From Flammeovirgaceae bacterium (GTDB lineage: Bacteria; Bacteroidota; Bacteroidia; Cytophagales; Cyclobacteriaceae), in NCBI GenBank assembly GCA_021298015.1, contig JAJTGY010000031.1:1-49560 (forward strand): 49,560 nt of DNA, in the 5' to 3' direction. Position numbers and translations under genes: made by a program. Positions 7,348 through 16,504 of this stretch are shown here, in pieces; position 1 is the stretch's first letter, and the number at the start of each line of letters is the position of its first letter. The notes under the pieces were generated by a model that saw nothing but the letters and a program-made list of their open reading frames with translations, ran no database searches and had not been told where the DNA came from.

Positions 7348-9411
7348 CTAGTATCCGCCTGAATACTTGCGGATGAACCATTCACTTCCGATCAGCACCA
7401 CCACCAAAAAGAAGATCCATTTCAGATTGATCAGCGGTTTAAAACTGTCTTCGGCTCGTACGGTGGATTGGGCGGGCTGTTGGGTGAGTTCTTGCTGGAG
7501 CCGGGCAAGTTGATCGGCCGCAACAAAACGACCACCGGTTTGGCGGCTCAGTTCGCGCAACAACGAAAAGTCGGCAGTGAGGTTCAGCGACTCCGCTTGT
7601 TGTTCGCTCACTAAAAATTGTCCCCCCGCAGTCTCGCGTTGGCCATTGAGCAAAGTGGACGCGGTGAAGCGGTAAATGCCGGGCGGCAGGTTACCGAGGC
7701 GGAAACGGGTGTTGCCCGGGCTGGTGACGTACTGATAGGAGGTGCGCTGCTCGTTTTCGTTCTGCACCACCAGGTCGATGGTCTGACCGTAGATGGGTTC
7801 AAAGAGATCGTTGAACACCTGGCTTTCGATCTGCACGGGTGCAGCACCGGAAAACTCCGGTTGTACAGCAAAGCTTCTGAACTTCCGCTTTTCCTCGCGT
7901 GTGCTCAGGTATTGAATCAATTTCGAAAACAGTTCGTCAAATCCCGCGGTGGATTCGCGATCGGCAAATTCGCCCAACCGCCAGCGCCAGAAATTTTCGG
8001 CCAGCAGCACCCCGGATTTTCCGGATGCCGTTTCAGCTGTGAGCAACAGGGGCCGGTCCGTGGCCACCGAGCCGATGCGTTGCAACAAGATGACTTCGGC
8101 CGTTGGCGGAAAGTTGAAACGCCCAAACGGAACTGTGGCCGGAGGATATTGAGCGAAGATACCATTCAGATTTTCGCTAAAAGTAAATTTGACAAAGCCC
8201 CCATTCACCAACGGGGTGGCCTCGTCACGCTGGCCGGTGGGTTCAAAGGCCAAACCAATGGGAAGGGACGAAAGCTGGCGCAGATTACTGCGGGCAGTAA
8301 TGATGTATAGCGTTGCGCCAGGCTTTAATTGCTCCAGGGTGCTGAGGGGCCACTTGCCTCCGCTTTCCAGTGCACCGTGTACAATCAAAAGATCAGCAAA
8401 GCCGGGTTTGAGCACGTCTGGGTTGGGTTTGCTTACTCCGGGAATATGCACGTACCATTCATAATTGGCGTTTTTCTCCAGCACGGATGCCAGCGCTTTG
8501 ATATCGGGGTGAGGCGCGTTGGCGACCAGGAGTATTTTTTTCCGGCCCTCCACCACATCAATAAATACGTTTGCCCGGTTGTTGTCGGTTGTCATTTCAT
8601 CCCGGAGCGGCAAGACCTGAAACTCGTAGCGCTGCAGGCCTTTGTCCGTTGCCGTTAGTCTGAAATCAAAGGTGAGCAAACCCGCCTGGCTGCGTTGCGT
8701 CTGTTCGCTGAGTACGCGGTTTCCCTGGCGCACCCGCACCGTAACGGGTTGATCGGGAAGGGACTTGATGGCCACTTCGGCCCGCAGGGGAAATTCATTA
8801 CCCTGGTAGGTAATCTTATTGTAGATCACCTGCTTCAGCACCAAATCTTTTCGCTCGGTGGTATCGCCCAAGCCCACGGCATGCACGGGCACCGGTATTT
8901 GTTGGTAGAGGGGCGAGGTGCCGGAGTTATAAATGCCATCGGAAACCAGCACCAGCGAACTCATTTTTTTTCCCTCCATATCGGCCAGCGTGCTGCGGAT
9001 GGCCCCCGCCAGGTCAGAGGTGGGATGATCGAATTGGCCGACCGGCATACCGGTGAGTGATCGCATGACCACTTCGTAACCGTTTTCGTCCAGTTGCGCC
9101 TGCATCGCCTGCAGTTGGTTTAGCATGGCCTGCCGTTTGATGCTGTCGGTGGTTTCGCGAACGGAGGCAGAATGATCGACTACAATGGCGACTACCGGTT
9201 TTTCATACGTAACGTCAGTCAACCGCAACACAAGGCCCACCAGCAACAGGAAGAGCAGCGTGGCACCCGTGGCCCGGAGAGTAAACAGAATTCGGTTGGT
9301 GGTTGCCGACCAGCCCGCACGTTTTTGATAGAGCAGCCACGCGTAACCCAGGCCAGCGGCAATGGCGGGAAACAACCAAAGGGGCGAGTGATCGAACAGC
9401 AGTCGGGTCAT
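7348..9411 (-). CDS. Membrane-anchored VWA-domain protein
   Basis: A 687-residue protein with two N-terminal membrane helices (about 10-30 and 38-62), a VWA-like domain opening with VVDHSASVRET (a DxSxS MIDAS motif), a long beta-rich extracytoplasmic middle, and a single C-terminal helix (about 663-683). The topology resembles BatA/BatB-like and other conserved Bacteroidota VWA proteins. A metal-dependent adhesion or scaffold role is an inference from the MIDAS motif; no enzyme motif is seen. It lies 9 nt downstream of the rarA stop on the same strand and may be the last gene of the leftward run from threonine aldolase. Confidence 0.75.
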   Translation of the reverse strand: MTRLLFDHSPLWLFPAIAAGLGYAWLLYQKRAGWSATTNRILFTLRATGATLLFLLLVGLVLRLTDVTYEKPVVAIVVDHSASVRETTDSIKRQAMLNQLQAMQAQLDENGYEVVMRSLTGMPVGQFDHPTSDLAGAIRSTLADMEGKKMSSLVLVSDGIYNSGTSPLYQQIPVPVHAVGLGDTTERKDLVLKQVIYNKITYQGNEFPLRAEVAIKSLPDQPVTVRVRQGNRVLSEQTQRSQAGLLTFDFRLTATDKGLQRYEFQVLPLRDEMTTDNNRANVFIDVVEGRKKILLVANAPHPDIKALASVLEKNANYEWYVHIPGVSKPNPDVLKPGFADLLIVHGALESGGKWPLSTLEQLKPGATLYIITARSNLRQLSSLPIGLAFEPTGQRDEATPLVNGGFVKFTFSENLNGIFAQYPPATVPFGRFNFPPTAEVILLQRIGSVATDRPLLLTAETASGKSGVLLAENFWRWRLGEFADRESTAGFDELFSKLIQYLSTREEKRKFRSFAVQPEFSGAAPVQIESQVFNDLFEPIYGQTIDLVVQNENEQRTSYQYVTSPGNTRFRLGNLPPGIYRFTASTLLNGQRETAGGQFLVSEQQAESLNLTADFSLLRELSRQTGGRFVAADQLARLQQELTQQPAQSTVRAEDSFKPLINLKWIFFLVVVLIGSEWFIRKYSGGY

Positions 9412-9420
9412 GTCAACAAA

Positions 9421-10686
9421 TCAGTAACCGTACTTTTCTTTCCACAAGGTGCGCAGAAACTGGCGCATTTCGTCTTCGCGCGGATTTTTACCTGGCTGGT
9501 AAAACGTTTGCCCGGCAATTTTCTCCGGCAGAAATTCCATGTGGGCAAAGTTTCCTTCAAAGCTGTGGGCGTACTGATAGTTTTTTCCATACCCCAGGTC
9601 TTTCATCAGCCGGGTGGGGGAGTTTCGTATCGATAACGGCACGGGCAGATCACCGGTTTCCTGAACGGTGCGCAAGGCACCTTCGATTGCTTCGTAGCTC
9701 GCGTTGCTCTTGGCCGAGCAAGCCAGGTAGGTGGCGCACTGCGCCAGGATGATGCGCGCCTCGGGATGGCCGATCAGGTTCACCGCCTGAAACGCGCTGG
9801 TGGCCAGGACAAGCGCTGTGGGATTGGCATTGCCGATGTCTTCCGAAGCCAGAATCACCATCCGCCTGGCAATAAACTTAACGTCTTCGCCTCCTTCTAT
9901 CATACGCGCGAGGTAGTATGCCGCGGCATTGGGGTCGCTGCCGCGAATGGATTTGATAAACGCGGAGATGATGTCGTAATGTTGCTCACCACTTTTATCG
10001 TACAGGGCGATGTGTTTTTGTGCCACCTCCATCACCAGGGCATCTGTAACGGTGATGGTGCCCGGTATAGAGTCACAAATGAGTTCCACCAGGTTGAGCA
10101 CCTTGCGGGCATCACCACCCGAGATGTTGATCAGGGCAGCGGATTCGGCAATGGTGACCTGCCGGGATTTGAGCTTCGAATCCTTTTTCAGGGTTTGGTT
10201 GATCAGGTGCAGCAAGTCGGACTCCGTCAGGGGTTTTAACACATACACCTGGCAACGCGAGAGCAGAGCGGAGTTAACTTCAAACGAAGGATTTTCGGTG
10301 GTGGCACCAATCAGGGTGATGACCCCTTTTTCCACCACCCCCAGCAGGGCATCCTGCTGTGATTTGTTAAAGCGATGAATTTCATCGATAAACAAGATCG
10401 CCCGGTTGCTGTGTTTGGCTTTATCGATTACTTCGCGCACGTCTTTCACCCCGGCACTCACGGCACTTAACACATGAAATGGCCGCTTTACTTCATTGGC
10501 AATGATGTTGGCGATCGTGGTTTTGCCTACCCCGGGCGGACCCCAGAGAATCATGGAGGGCACATTGCCGGTTTGAATCGCTTTGCGGATAATGCCACTG
10601 TCGCCAACAAGATGTTGCTGCCCCACGAGGTCCTCGAGGCGTGAGGGCCTCATCCGTTCGGCTAAAGGCTGGGCATTTTCCAACAT
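9421..10686 (-). CDS. rarA: Replication-associated recombination protein A (RarA/MgsA AAA ATPase)
   Basis: A 421-residue clamp-loader-like AAA+ ATPase. The N-terminus MRPSRLEDLVGQQHL is the family signature. Walker A is GPPGVGKTT, Walker B LFIDEIHRFN, sensor 1 ATTENPSFEVN, and the arginine-finger region SALLSR. The C-terminal MgsA-specific domain includes YYLARMIEGGEDVKFIARR. RarA acts at stalled replication forks. The start ATG 10686 lies right after the DUF3667 gene stop at 10688, indicating co-transcription. Confidence 0.96.
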   Translation of the reverse strand: MLENAQPLAERMRPSRLEDLVGQQHLVGDSGIIRKAIQTGNVPSMILWGPPGVGKTTIANIIANEVKRPFHVLSAVSAGVKDVREVIDKAKHSNRAILFIDEIHRFNKSQQDALLGVVEKGVITLIGATTENPSFEVNSALLSRCQVYVLKPLTESDLLHLINQTLKKDSKLKSRQVTIAESAALINISGGDARKVLNLVELICDSIPGTITVTDALVMEVAQKHIALYDKSGEQHYDIISAFIKSIRGSDPNAAAYYLARMIEGGEDVKFIARRMVILASEDIGNANPTALVLATSAFQAVNLIGHPEARIILAQCATYLACSAKSNASYEAIEGALRTVQETGDLPVPLSIRNSPTRLMKDLGYGKNYQYAHSFEGNFAHMEFLPEKIAGQTFYQPGKNPREDEMRQFLRTLWKEKYGY

Positions 10687-10687
10687 G

Positions 10688-11797
10688 CTAAATCATCAAC
10701 AGGATCCAGAAGAAGCTAATCCCAAAAGCAATAATGATGCAGATGAGGAATAAAAAGTAAAGTACTAGAAACTTGGCGATTGTCTTTACCCAACCTTGAG
10801 CGTACATGCGCTTCATGGCAAAAACCAAATAGAAGAGGATCCAAAATCCAATCGCTACGCTAAGCCAGGAGAGCCAGGGCACCAGGCCCAGGAGTAACTG
10901 AACCGAACCGGCAAAGTACACGAAGTTATAGTAGTAGATGGAAAACACCAGGTGCTCACTGTAATAAAATCCTCTGCGCATATATAGGAGTTTGAGCAGC
11001 AGGGCAAACACGGGCAGCAGAAAAAAGATAACCTTGGAGCTGTTTTCCAGGAGCGGTTTTCCGATGGCCTCACCCATGTTCTCCTGATTTCTTCGAAAGC
11101 GTTGGTTTAGTTCAATACCCCGGATTTCCATTTTTCGGCTAAACCAACCATCGCGTTCGGCTTCCGGCAGCGCCAGCTGAGCGGAGTCGTATTCTTCTAC
11201 CGAGTTATACTCTGATCGGCTGATGCTGAAACCCGGGCCGCGGTCTACCTTGCGAGGTGTCGCCAGATCCAGTGAGTCCATCGTCCTTTGCGTCATCACC
11301 CATTCGTCCGGGTTGTCCGGGTTGCGGGGCAGCCGGTCGAGCAGCGAATCGACACGGGGATTGCCGAAGTCGTTTTTCAATTGCTCGATGTCAGACCGAT
11401 CTAATTCAATGACCTCATCCGGTTCATCATTCACAATAGTGAAAAACAGGAAGAAGAAGACAAAACTGATGAACACGTACATCCGGGCCGGGTGGTAGTA
11501 GCTTTCGCGCTTTCCTTCATTGTATTCCTTGGCCAGGAAACCAGGCTTGGTGATCAGGTACTTGGTCGTGCGAAAGAATTTACCTTCATAACTCCAGAAC
11601 GAAGAGATAAAATTGTCGAACAACTCGCGCAGTGTTTGCCGCCTGGGCAGATCTTTTTGACCGCAATGGGAACAAAAGACATCGGTGAGCGGGGTGCCGC
11701 AGTTCAGGCAGTTCTCGTTATGGCGTTTAGGCGCAGTATTTTGTTCGGCCTCAATGAGTGCTTCGGCCTCGGGCATCGATTTTTCCAGTTCGTCCAT
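10688..11797 (-). CDS. DUF3667 domain membrane protein with N-terminal zinc ribbon
   Basis: This 369-residue protein begins with a zinc ribbon (CLNCGTP and CSHCGQ, residues about 34-54) followed by the DUF3667 block with RRQTLRELFDNF, FRTTKYLITKPGFLAKEYNEGKR and RMYVFISFVFF. A charged extracytoplasmic region follows, then four further hydrophobic helices in the C-terminal 130 residues. The function of the family is unknown. The start codon overlaps the threonine aldolase stop by one base, so the genes are coupled. Confidence 0.85.
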   Translation of the reverse strand: MDELEKSMPEAEALIEAEQNTAPKRHNENCLNCGTPLTDVFCSHCGQKDLPRRQTLRELFDNFISSFWSYEGKFFRTTKYLITKPGFLAKEYNEGKRESYYHPARMYVFISFVFFFLFFTIVNDEPDEVIELDRSDIEQLKNDFGNPRVDSLLDRLPRNPDNPDEWVMTQRTMDSLDLATPRKVDRGPGFSISRSEYNSVEEYDSAQLALPEAERDGWFSRKMEIRGIELNQRFRRNQENMGEAIGKPLLENSSKVIFFLLPVFALLLKLLYMRRGFYYSEHLVFSIYYYNFVYFAGSVQLLLGLVPWLSWLSVAIGFWILFYLVFAMKRMYAQGWVKTIAKFLVLYFLFLICIIIAFGISFFWILLMI

Positions 11798-12819
11798 CAG
11801 AAAGAGAGTTTCGTGATTCTCTCTTGTGCGCGGGTGAGCATGGCATCCGTGAAATCAATGTGCGTGACTATGCGTATTTGTGTAGGGCCAAATGCTAATG
11901 CTTTAACCTGATGGCTTTCCAGGGCAGCGAGGAACTGTTGCGGTGTTACCGAAGGGATGAGTTCAAAAATGATGATGTTGGTATCCACCGGCATGATGGA
12001 TTTTACCCACCGCTGTGCGGCAAGGGTTTGGGCCAGTTGTTGAGCCCGGTGGTGATCTTCCCGCAAACGCGCCACATGGTGATCCACTGCATAAATACCG
12101 GCAGCGGCCAAATAGCCGGCCTGGCGCATTGCTCCTCCAAACACTTTGCGCATGCGCCTGGCTTTTGGCTCCAGTTCTTTTTTGCAAACCAGCACCGAGC
12201 CCACCGGTGCACCGAGCCCCTTCGACAGGCAAATGGAAACTGTATCAAAATACTGTCCGATGGCGGAAGGTGAATCTCCTGTCTCGGCCAGGGCATTAAA
12301 AAGTCGCGCGCCATCGAGGTGCATGCCCAGCCCATGCGCGCGGGCCGTTTCGCTAATGGATTTTATCTGCGCCAGGGTATAGTAGCTGCCGGCTTCACGC
12401 ACCACGGTATTTTCGAGCGCAACCACCGAGGTTCGGGGATAATGTTGATCGTTGCTGTTGAGGTTGGCCGCCACATCAGCCGGGCTCAACCGGCCCCGGT
12501 CACCCTCTATCAGCCGCACACTTACCTGGCTGTTGCCGGCCAGGCCGCCCCCTTCATACTTATAAATATGGGCGCCTTTGTAGCAAATGACTTCATCGTA
12601 GGGTTGCGTGAGAATGTTGATTCCGATCTGATTGGTCATGGTGCCACTCGGGCAATACACCGCGGCCTCCATGCCCAGCAGCGCTGCGCATTTTTCTTCC
12701 AGTTTTTTCACGGTGGGGTCCTCGCCAAAAACATCATCCCCCACTTCGGCACGCCACATGGCCTGGAGCATACCTGGCGTGGGTTTCGTTACCGTGTCGC
12801 TGCGCAAATCAATAACCAT
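11797..12819 (-). CDS. Low-specificity L-threonine aldolase
   Basis: A 340-residue PLP enzyme of the fold type I beta-eliminating/aldolase group. Hallmarks: IDLRSDTVTKPTPGM at the N-terminus, GDDVFGEDPTV, the HLDGARLFNA motif whose Asp contacts the PLP ring, and the Schiff-base Lys in SICLSKGLGAP. The enzyme cleaves L-threonine or L-allo-threonine to glycine and acetaldehyde. A TATATTTC -7-like element lies at 12833-12826, only 6 nt ahead of the ATG, so the leader would be very short. Divergent from the acylphosphatase gene. Confidence 0.93.
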   Translation of the reverse strand: MVIDLRSDTVTKPTPGMLQAMWRAEVGDDVFGEDPTVKKLEEKCAALLGMEAAVYCPSGTMTNQIGINILTQPYDEVICYKGAHIYKYEGGGLAGNSQVSVRLIEGDRGRLSPADVAANLNSNDQHYPRTSVVALENTVVREAGSYYTLAQIKSISETARAHGLGMHLDGARLFNALAETGDSPSAIGQYFDTVSICLSKGLGAPVGSVLVCKKELEPKARRMRKVFGGAMRQAGYLAAAGIYAVDHHVARLREDHHRAQQLAQTLAAQRWVKSIMPVDTNIIIFELIPSVTPQQFLAALESHQVKALAFGPTQIRIVTHIDFTDAMLTRAQERITKLSF

Positions 12820-12825
12820 ACGGTT

Positions 12826-12833
12826 GAAATATA
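12826..12833 (-). promoter_or_regulatory. TATATTTC -7-like element of the threonine aldolase gene
   Basis: One mismatch to TAnnTTTG, 6 nt ahead of the start codon at 12819. The close spacing implies a leaderless or nearly leaderless transcript. Confidence 0.4.
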
Positions 12834-12894
12834 CAAAAAGACATGGAGCCGTATGCTTTTGACTTCAATTCTGAATTTGTTGCAAATTGGTCGT

Positions 12895-13164
12895 ATGAAA
12901 GCCATGCGAATCCGTGTCAGCGGAAAAGTTCAGGGTGTTTTTTATCGCGACAGTGCCCAGCGTGTTGCCATAGAGTTGGGCATTACGGGTACCGTACAAA
13001 ATTTGCCGGATGGCCGGGTGCTCATCGAAGCTGAGGGGGAGCCGGCCGCTTTACGAAAAATGATCGGTTGGTGTTGGAAGGGGCCGCCCCGTGCGGATGT
13101 TACCGGGGTGGATAGCGAGGAGATTTCTCAACGCGGCTTCCCTGATTTTCGGATCGTGCGGTAG
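12895..13164 (+). CDS. Acylphosphatase
   Basis: An 89-residue single-domain protein, the normal size for acylphosphatases. The phosphate-binding loop with catalytic Arg is seen in VSGKVQGVFYRDSA, and the catalytic Asn in GTVQNLPDGRV. It hydrolyses carboxyl-phosphate bonds such as acetyl phosphate or 1,3-bisphosphoglycerate. The frame stays open far upstream (to 12319), but that part is antisense to threonine aldolase; ATG 12895 or 12904 (MRIRVSGK) is the natural start. Monocistronic between divergent threonine aldolase and the convergent zinc-ribbon gene. Confidence 0.92.
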   Translation: MKAMRIRVSGKVQGVFYRDSAQRVAIELGITGTVQNLPDGRVLIEAEGEPAALRKMIGWCWKGPPRADVTGVDSEEISQRGFPDFRIVR

Positions 13165-13189
13165 GGCCATACCTAGGTTGGGCGGGGTG

Positions 13190-13456
13190 TTACTTTTTCC
13201 AACGCTCCAGCGAGGGAATGGTTCGGCTGGCCAGCCAGGAAAACACAACGTTGATTCCTTTTTTTCTCATTTCCTAAATGCAATGTTTCTGCATTTTTTC
13301 AGCTGTGTTGATTTCCGGAGGGGTGATGAACGCCCCATTTTGGTAGCACATAGAGCAAAACCGGATGCTGGTCGTTCCGTCTTCTTCCGTGCCGCCACCC
13401 GTTTTATCTTTTTTCAGCGGGTACCCGCAACTTTGACAAAACTCATATTTTTTCAT
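13190..13456 (-). pseudogene. Zinc-ribbon (Zn_ribbon_2-type) protein interrupted by an in-frame TAG
   Basis: The frame starts MKKYEFCQSCGYPLKKD with two CxxC pairs (CQSC, CSMC), as in the short zinc-ribbon proteins common in Bacteroidota. After 60 codons a TAG (13276-13274) follows EKMQKHCI. The same frame continues without any shift as EMRKKGIN ... RTIPSLERWKK to a TAA at 13192-13190, giving the expected 88-codon length and the typical family C-terminus. So a single nonsense codon splits an otherwise intact gene. Either it is a recent pseudogene, or the 60-residue form still works because all four Cys lie ahead of the stop. Confidence 0.8.
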
Positions 13457-13528
13457 CGCTTGCTCGTTTTCGCTGCTGCCGGCATCAACCCATTCGCGCA
13501 GGGAAAGATAGCAGCATATGCCATACCG

Positions 13529-14386
13529 TTATTTGAGTTCGGCTTCCTCCGATTCTTCTTCGGCCGGTATTTCATCCCACTTCTCGGTTTCATCGTGGTG
13601 CAGGTATTCCAGAATTTTCTGCTCTACCTGCCGCAGTTTCATGCCGCGCAAATACTTGCCATTGCGCGCCAAAATGAGTCGGCCCGTTTCTTCGCTGATC
13701 GCCATCACCAGGGAATCAGTGATTTCGCTCATACCGATGGCTGAGCGGTGGCGCAACCCGAAGTGCGCAGGCAAGTGATCGTTCTCACTCACCGGCAATA
13801 CGCAGCGCGCGGCCTTTACGCGACCTTTGAAAATGATAGCGGCACCATCGTGCAGCGGACTGTTTTTGTTGAAGATGGACAACAACAGGCGCTTGCTCAC
13901 TTCGGCATCCAGGGGGTCGCCTGTTTCCACGTAAAATTTCAAATCGCTTTCGCGGGAGAAGACAAGCAGGGCCCCCGTGCGGGTGGCCTTTAATGTTTTG
14001 GCAGCTTCAATGACCTGATGCACATCAAAATCTTCGTGGTAGCGGTTGCGCCAACTGATGACGGATTTGAAAAAATTATCGCGGTTGAATTCGGTGCTGC
14101 GCCCGATGAGGAGCAGAAACTTGCGCAACTCAGGTTGAAACAGGATGATCATGGCCAACACCCCTACACCCATAAACTGCCCCAGAATGGTAGCCAGCAA
14201 TTCCATTTGAGCCGCTTTGACCACGAGGTAAATCAGGTAAAGCGCCAGGATGCCGAGGAAGATGTTGACGGCAATGCTGCCGCGAATGAGTTTGTAAACC
14301 TGATACAGCAGAATAGCCACCAGGCTGATGTCAATCAAATCCACCCACCCCACATCCAGGAATCCGATTTTGAACAGCAGAATCAC
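13529..14386 (-). CDS. cdaA: Diadenylate cyclase CdaA (DisA_N domain)
   Basis: A 285-residue protein: three N-terminal membrane helices (residues about 12-85), then the DAC domain. The catalytic DGA motif is in NSPLHDGAAIIFKGR and the ATP-binding RHR motif in GLRHRSAIGMSE. It makes c-di-AMP from two ATP at the inner face of the membrane. The start is a GTG at 14386; the acidic C-terminal tail (EEESEEAE) is probably unstructured. In many Bacteroidota cdaA lies directly beside folP; here an S9 peptidase gene and a hairpin cluster stand between them. Confidence 0.94.
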   Translation of the reverse strand: MILLFKIGFLDVGWVDLIDISLVAILLYQVYKLIRGSIAVNIFLGILALYLIYLVVKAAQMELLATILGQFMGVGVLAMIILFQPELRKFLLLIGRSTEFNRDNFFKSVISWRNRYHEDFDVHQVIEAAKTLKATRTGALLVFSRESDLKFYVETGDPLDAEVSKRLLLSIFNKNSPLHDGAAIIFKGRVKAARCVLPVSENDHLPAHFGLRHRSAIGMSEITDSLVMAISEETGRLILARNGKYLRGMKLRQVEQKILEYLHHDETEKWDEIPAEEESEEAELK

Positions 14387-14461
14387 GCGTGGAAGTTACG
14401 GTTTTTTTACCATGCGTGAGCCTGATCCGCTACCTGAATCAACAACAAGGCCAGGGATTGA

Positions 14462-14497
14462 GCCCCGACTTGGCGGGGCGAAAGCCCGAAGGCCCCC
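14462..14497. repeat. Cluster of short GC-rich hairpins between the S9 peptidase gene and cdaA
   Basis: GCCCCG (14462-14467) pairs with CGGGGC (14474-14479); overlapping it, GGGC (14476-14479) pairs with GCCC (14484-14487) around GAAA, followed by CCCgaaGGCCCCC-type sequence. There is no T-run on the minus strand, so it is not a standard terminator. The short stem with 3-4 nt loop resembles the mini-hairpins inserted in the tRNA remnant at 687-745. Confidence 0.5.
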
Positions 14498-14500
14498 AAA

Positions 14501-16504
14501 TTATTTCTTGTTCACTTCCGGATTAATTTTTACCGGTGTGAGACCCTTCAGGTACTTATCAAACCACTCGACATAACGCTGTATCCGATCGGCCTGGTAA
14601 CTGGGCACGGCAATGCCATGAAACTGGTTGGGATAGACGATCAGCTGCGTGGGTGTTCCCACCAGTCGCATGGCCTGGTACATTTGCTCACTGCCAACGG
14701 CCGGCACATTGAAATCGTTCTCGCCCGTCATGAAAAGGGTGGGTGTTTTGATCTTATCCACTTTCAGGAACGGGTAGGAGAGTTTCATGTATTTGTCCAG
14801 GTTTTTCCAGGGCACGCCCAACTCGGTTTCGAATTGCGTGATGTACTGGTCGACACCAAACATGGACAGCTGCAACGAACTGCCCGCCCCGCTGGCAGCC
14901 GCTTTAAAGCGGGTGTCGGTAGCAATGGTGTAGTTGGTTAAAATGCCACCATAGCTCCAGCCACCGATGGCGAGTTTATCCGCATCGGCTATTCCTTTCG
15001 CAATGGCATAGTCAGCGGCACCCAGTATATCGATCACTTCTTTGTTACCCCAGTCGGCATAAATGGCTTTGGTAAAGGCCTGGCCGCGGCCGGAGCTGCC
15101 CCGGTAATTCACGGAGATGACATTATAGCCAGCGCCCGCCAGCATTTGTGGAATGGCATCGAAGCCGTAATCATCTTGTGCCACCGGCCCGCCATGAATA
15201 AAGAAAATGGTCGGTTGTTTTTGATTGGGGTCGGCCCCGATAGCCCGGTACAGAATGTTGGAAACCAACGTGCCATCTTTACTTTTTGATGTGAAGCCCT
15301 CCACCCGGGCCAGCTCAAGAGTACTGAACAATTTCTGTTGGTGATGCGTGAGTCTGCGCAGTTGACCATTTTCCACTGCGTAGATTTCGGAAGGCGTTTG
15401 AGGATCGCTCATCATCGTGAGCCAGTGACCGGCCGGGTGTTTGATGAGGGAGGTGAATATGCGGTCGCCACCGATAACGGTGGTAAGTTGCCCGGCTGTC
15501 GTCAGGTTGGCGATGTATTGCGTGCGGTCATCCTCCACCAACACAGTCAACTGATTGCCGGCCCACACATGAGCATTCACGTTGCGGTCCAGGGCACCGC
15601 TGATGCGCCTGGTTCCGGAACCATCGGCATTCATCACACAGAGGTAGCGGAGGTCATACATCAGGAAGTTGGATTCGGATGCCGATTGCATCCAGGCCAG
15701 TTGCTTTCCATCTTCACTCCACCGCGGGTTGTAATCGGAGCCGCGCCAGGTGGTGAGTTGCTTGAACGTGGCCCCTTTGCGCGCTTCGATCACAAAAATG
15801 TCGGTGTTGCCATTGCGGTCGGGGTCTTCGGTGCGATTACTCACAAAAGCAATATGCTTGCCATCGGGGCTCCAGCGCGGGCTCACTTCATCGTAGTTTC
15901 CGCGGGTGAGCGTGTCCAGTTTTTTTGTGTCCAGGTCGAACAGGTAGAGGTGGGTCTGCAACCGCTCGAGGTAGCCATCGCCATCCTGCTTGAAGTGAAC
16001 TCGATCAATCACGATCGGGTTGGCGGTTTTATCCTTGAGTGAATCCGGGCGCTTGAGATCTTCGAGCACGAGTGCGATTTTTTTTCCATCGGGCGACCAA
16101 ACGTATTCCCGGATGGAGCCTTTAACATCAGTCAGTTTACGCGCCTCACCACCTCTGCGGTCCATAATCCAGATTTGGCTGCGGTTAAGGCCCGCACGCG
16201 CAGAGGTGAAGGACAGGTACTTGCCGTCCGGGCTCCACCGAGGTGACGATTCGCCATCGGGCGTGTGGGTGAGTTGAACCTGCTGTTGGCCGTCCCAGTT
16301 GATCATCCATAAATCGGTGCTGCGCTTGTCTTTTATCGAATCCACGGTAGTAAGGGTATACGCGACCCAGTTGCCTTCGGGTGAAAGCTGCGGATCACCC
16401 ACACTTTGCATCCGATAGAAATCGCGGGCGGTGAGTTTTCGTTTCGACTGGGCGTGTGCGGAAAGGGCGATCAGACAGCAGAGAACCAACAGGATGTTTT
16501 TCAT
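14501..16504 (-). CDS. S9 family (prolyl oligopeptidase-type) serine peptidase, secreted
   Basis: A 667-residue protein with signal peptide MKNILLVLCCLIALSAHAQ (start ATG 16504; the frame stays open 9 codons further). The N-terminal half is a beta-propeller built from repeats of the SPDGK type (for example RWSPDGKYLSF, WSPDGKKIAL, RWSPDGKHIAF). The C-terminal alpha/beta hydrolase has the nucleophile Ser in GGWSYGG, Asp in TGENDFNVP and His in FHGIAVP. It probably degrades peptides in the periplasm. The start overlaps the folP stop by 4 nt (ATGA), so it is translationally coupled to folP. Confidence 0.93.
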   Translation of the reverse strand: MKNILLVLCCLIALSAHAQSKRKLTARDFYRMQSVGDPQLSPEGNWVAYTLTTVDSIKDKRSTDLWMINWDGQQQVQLTHTPDGESSPRWSPDGKYLSFTSARAGLNRSQIWIMDRRGGEARKLTDVKGSIREYVWSPDGKKIALVLEDLKRPDSLKDKTANPIVIDRVHFKQDGDGYLERLQTHLYLFDLDTKKLDTLTRGNYDEVSPRWSPDGKHIAFVSNRTEDPDRNGNTDIFVIEARKGATFKQLTTWRGSDYNPRWSEDGKQLAWMQSASESNFLMYDLRYLCVMNADGSGTRRISGALDRNVNAHVWAGNQLTVLVEDDRTQYIANLTTAGQLTTVIGGDRIFTSLIKHPAGHWLTMMSDPQTPSEIYAVENGQLRRLTHHQQKLFSTLELARVEGFTSKSKDGTLVSNILYRAIGADPNQKQPTIFFIHGGPVAQDDYGFDAIPQMLAGAGYNVISVNYRGSSGRGQAFTKAIYADWGNKEVIDILGAADYAIAKGIADADKLAIGGWSYGGILTNYTIATDTRFKAAASGAGSSLQLSMFGVDQYITQFETELGVPWKNLDKYMKLSYPFLKVDKIKTPTLFMTGENDFNVPAVGSEQMYQAMRLVGTPTQLIVYPNQFHGIAVPSYQADRIQRYVEWFDKYLKGLTPVKINPEVNKK

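Noticed and set aside
7348-9411. Calling the VWA protein BatA or BatB
   Set aside because: Two N-terminal helices plus one C-terminal helix and a MIDAS motif are shared, but there are no neighbouring bat or moxR genes, so no symbol is given.
12319-12894. N-terminal extension of the acylphosphatase frame
   Set aside because: It is antisense to threonine aldolase; acylphosphatases are about 90 residues.
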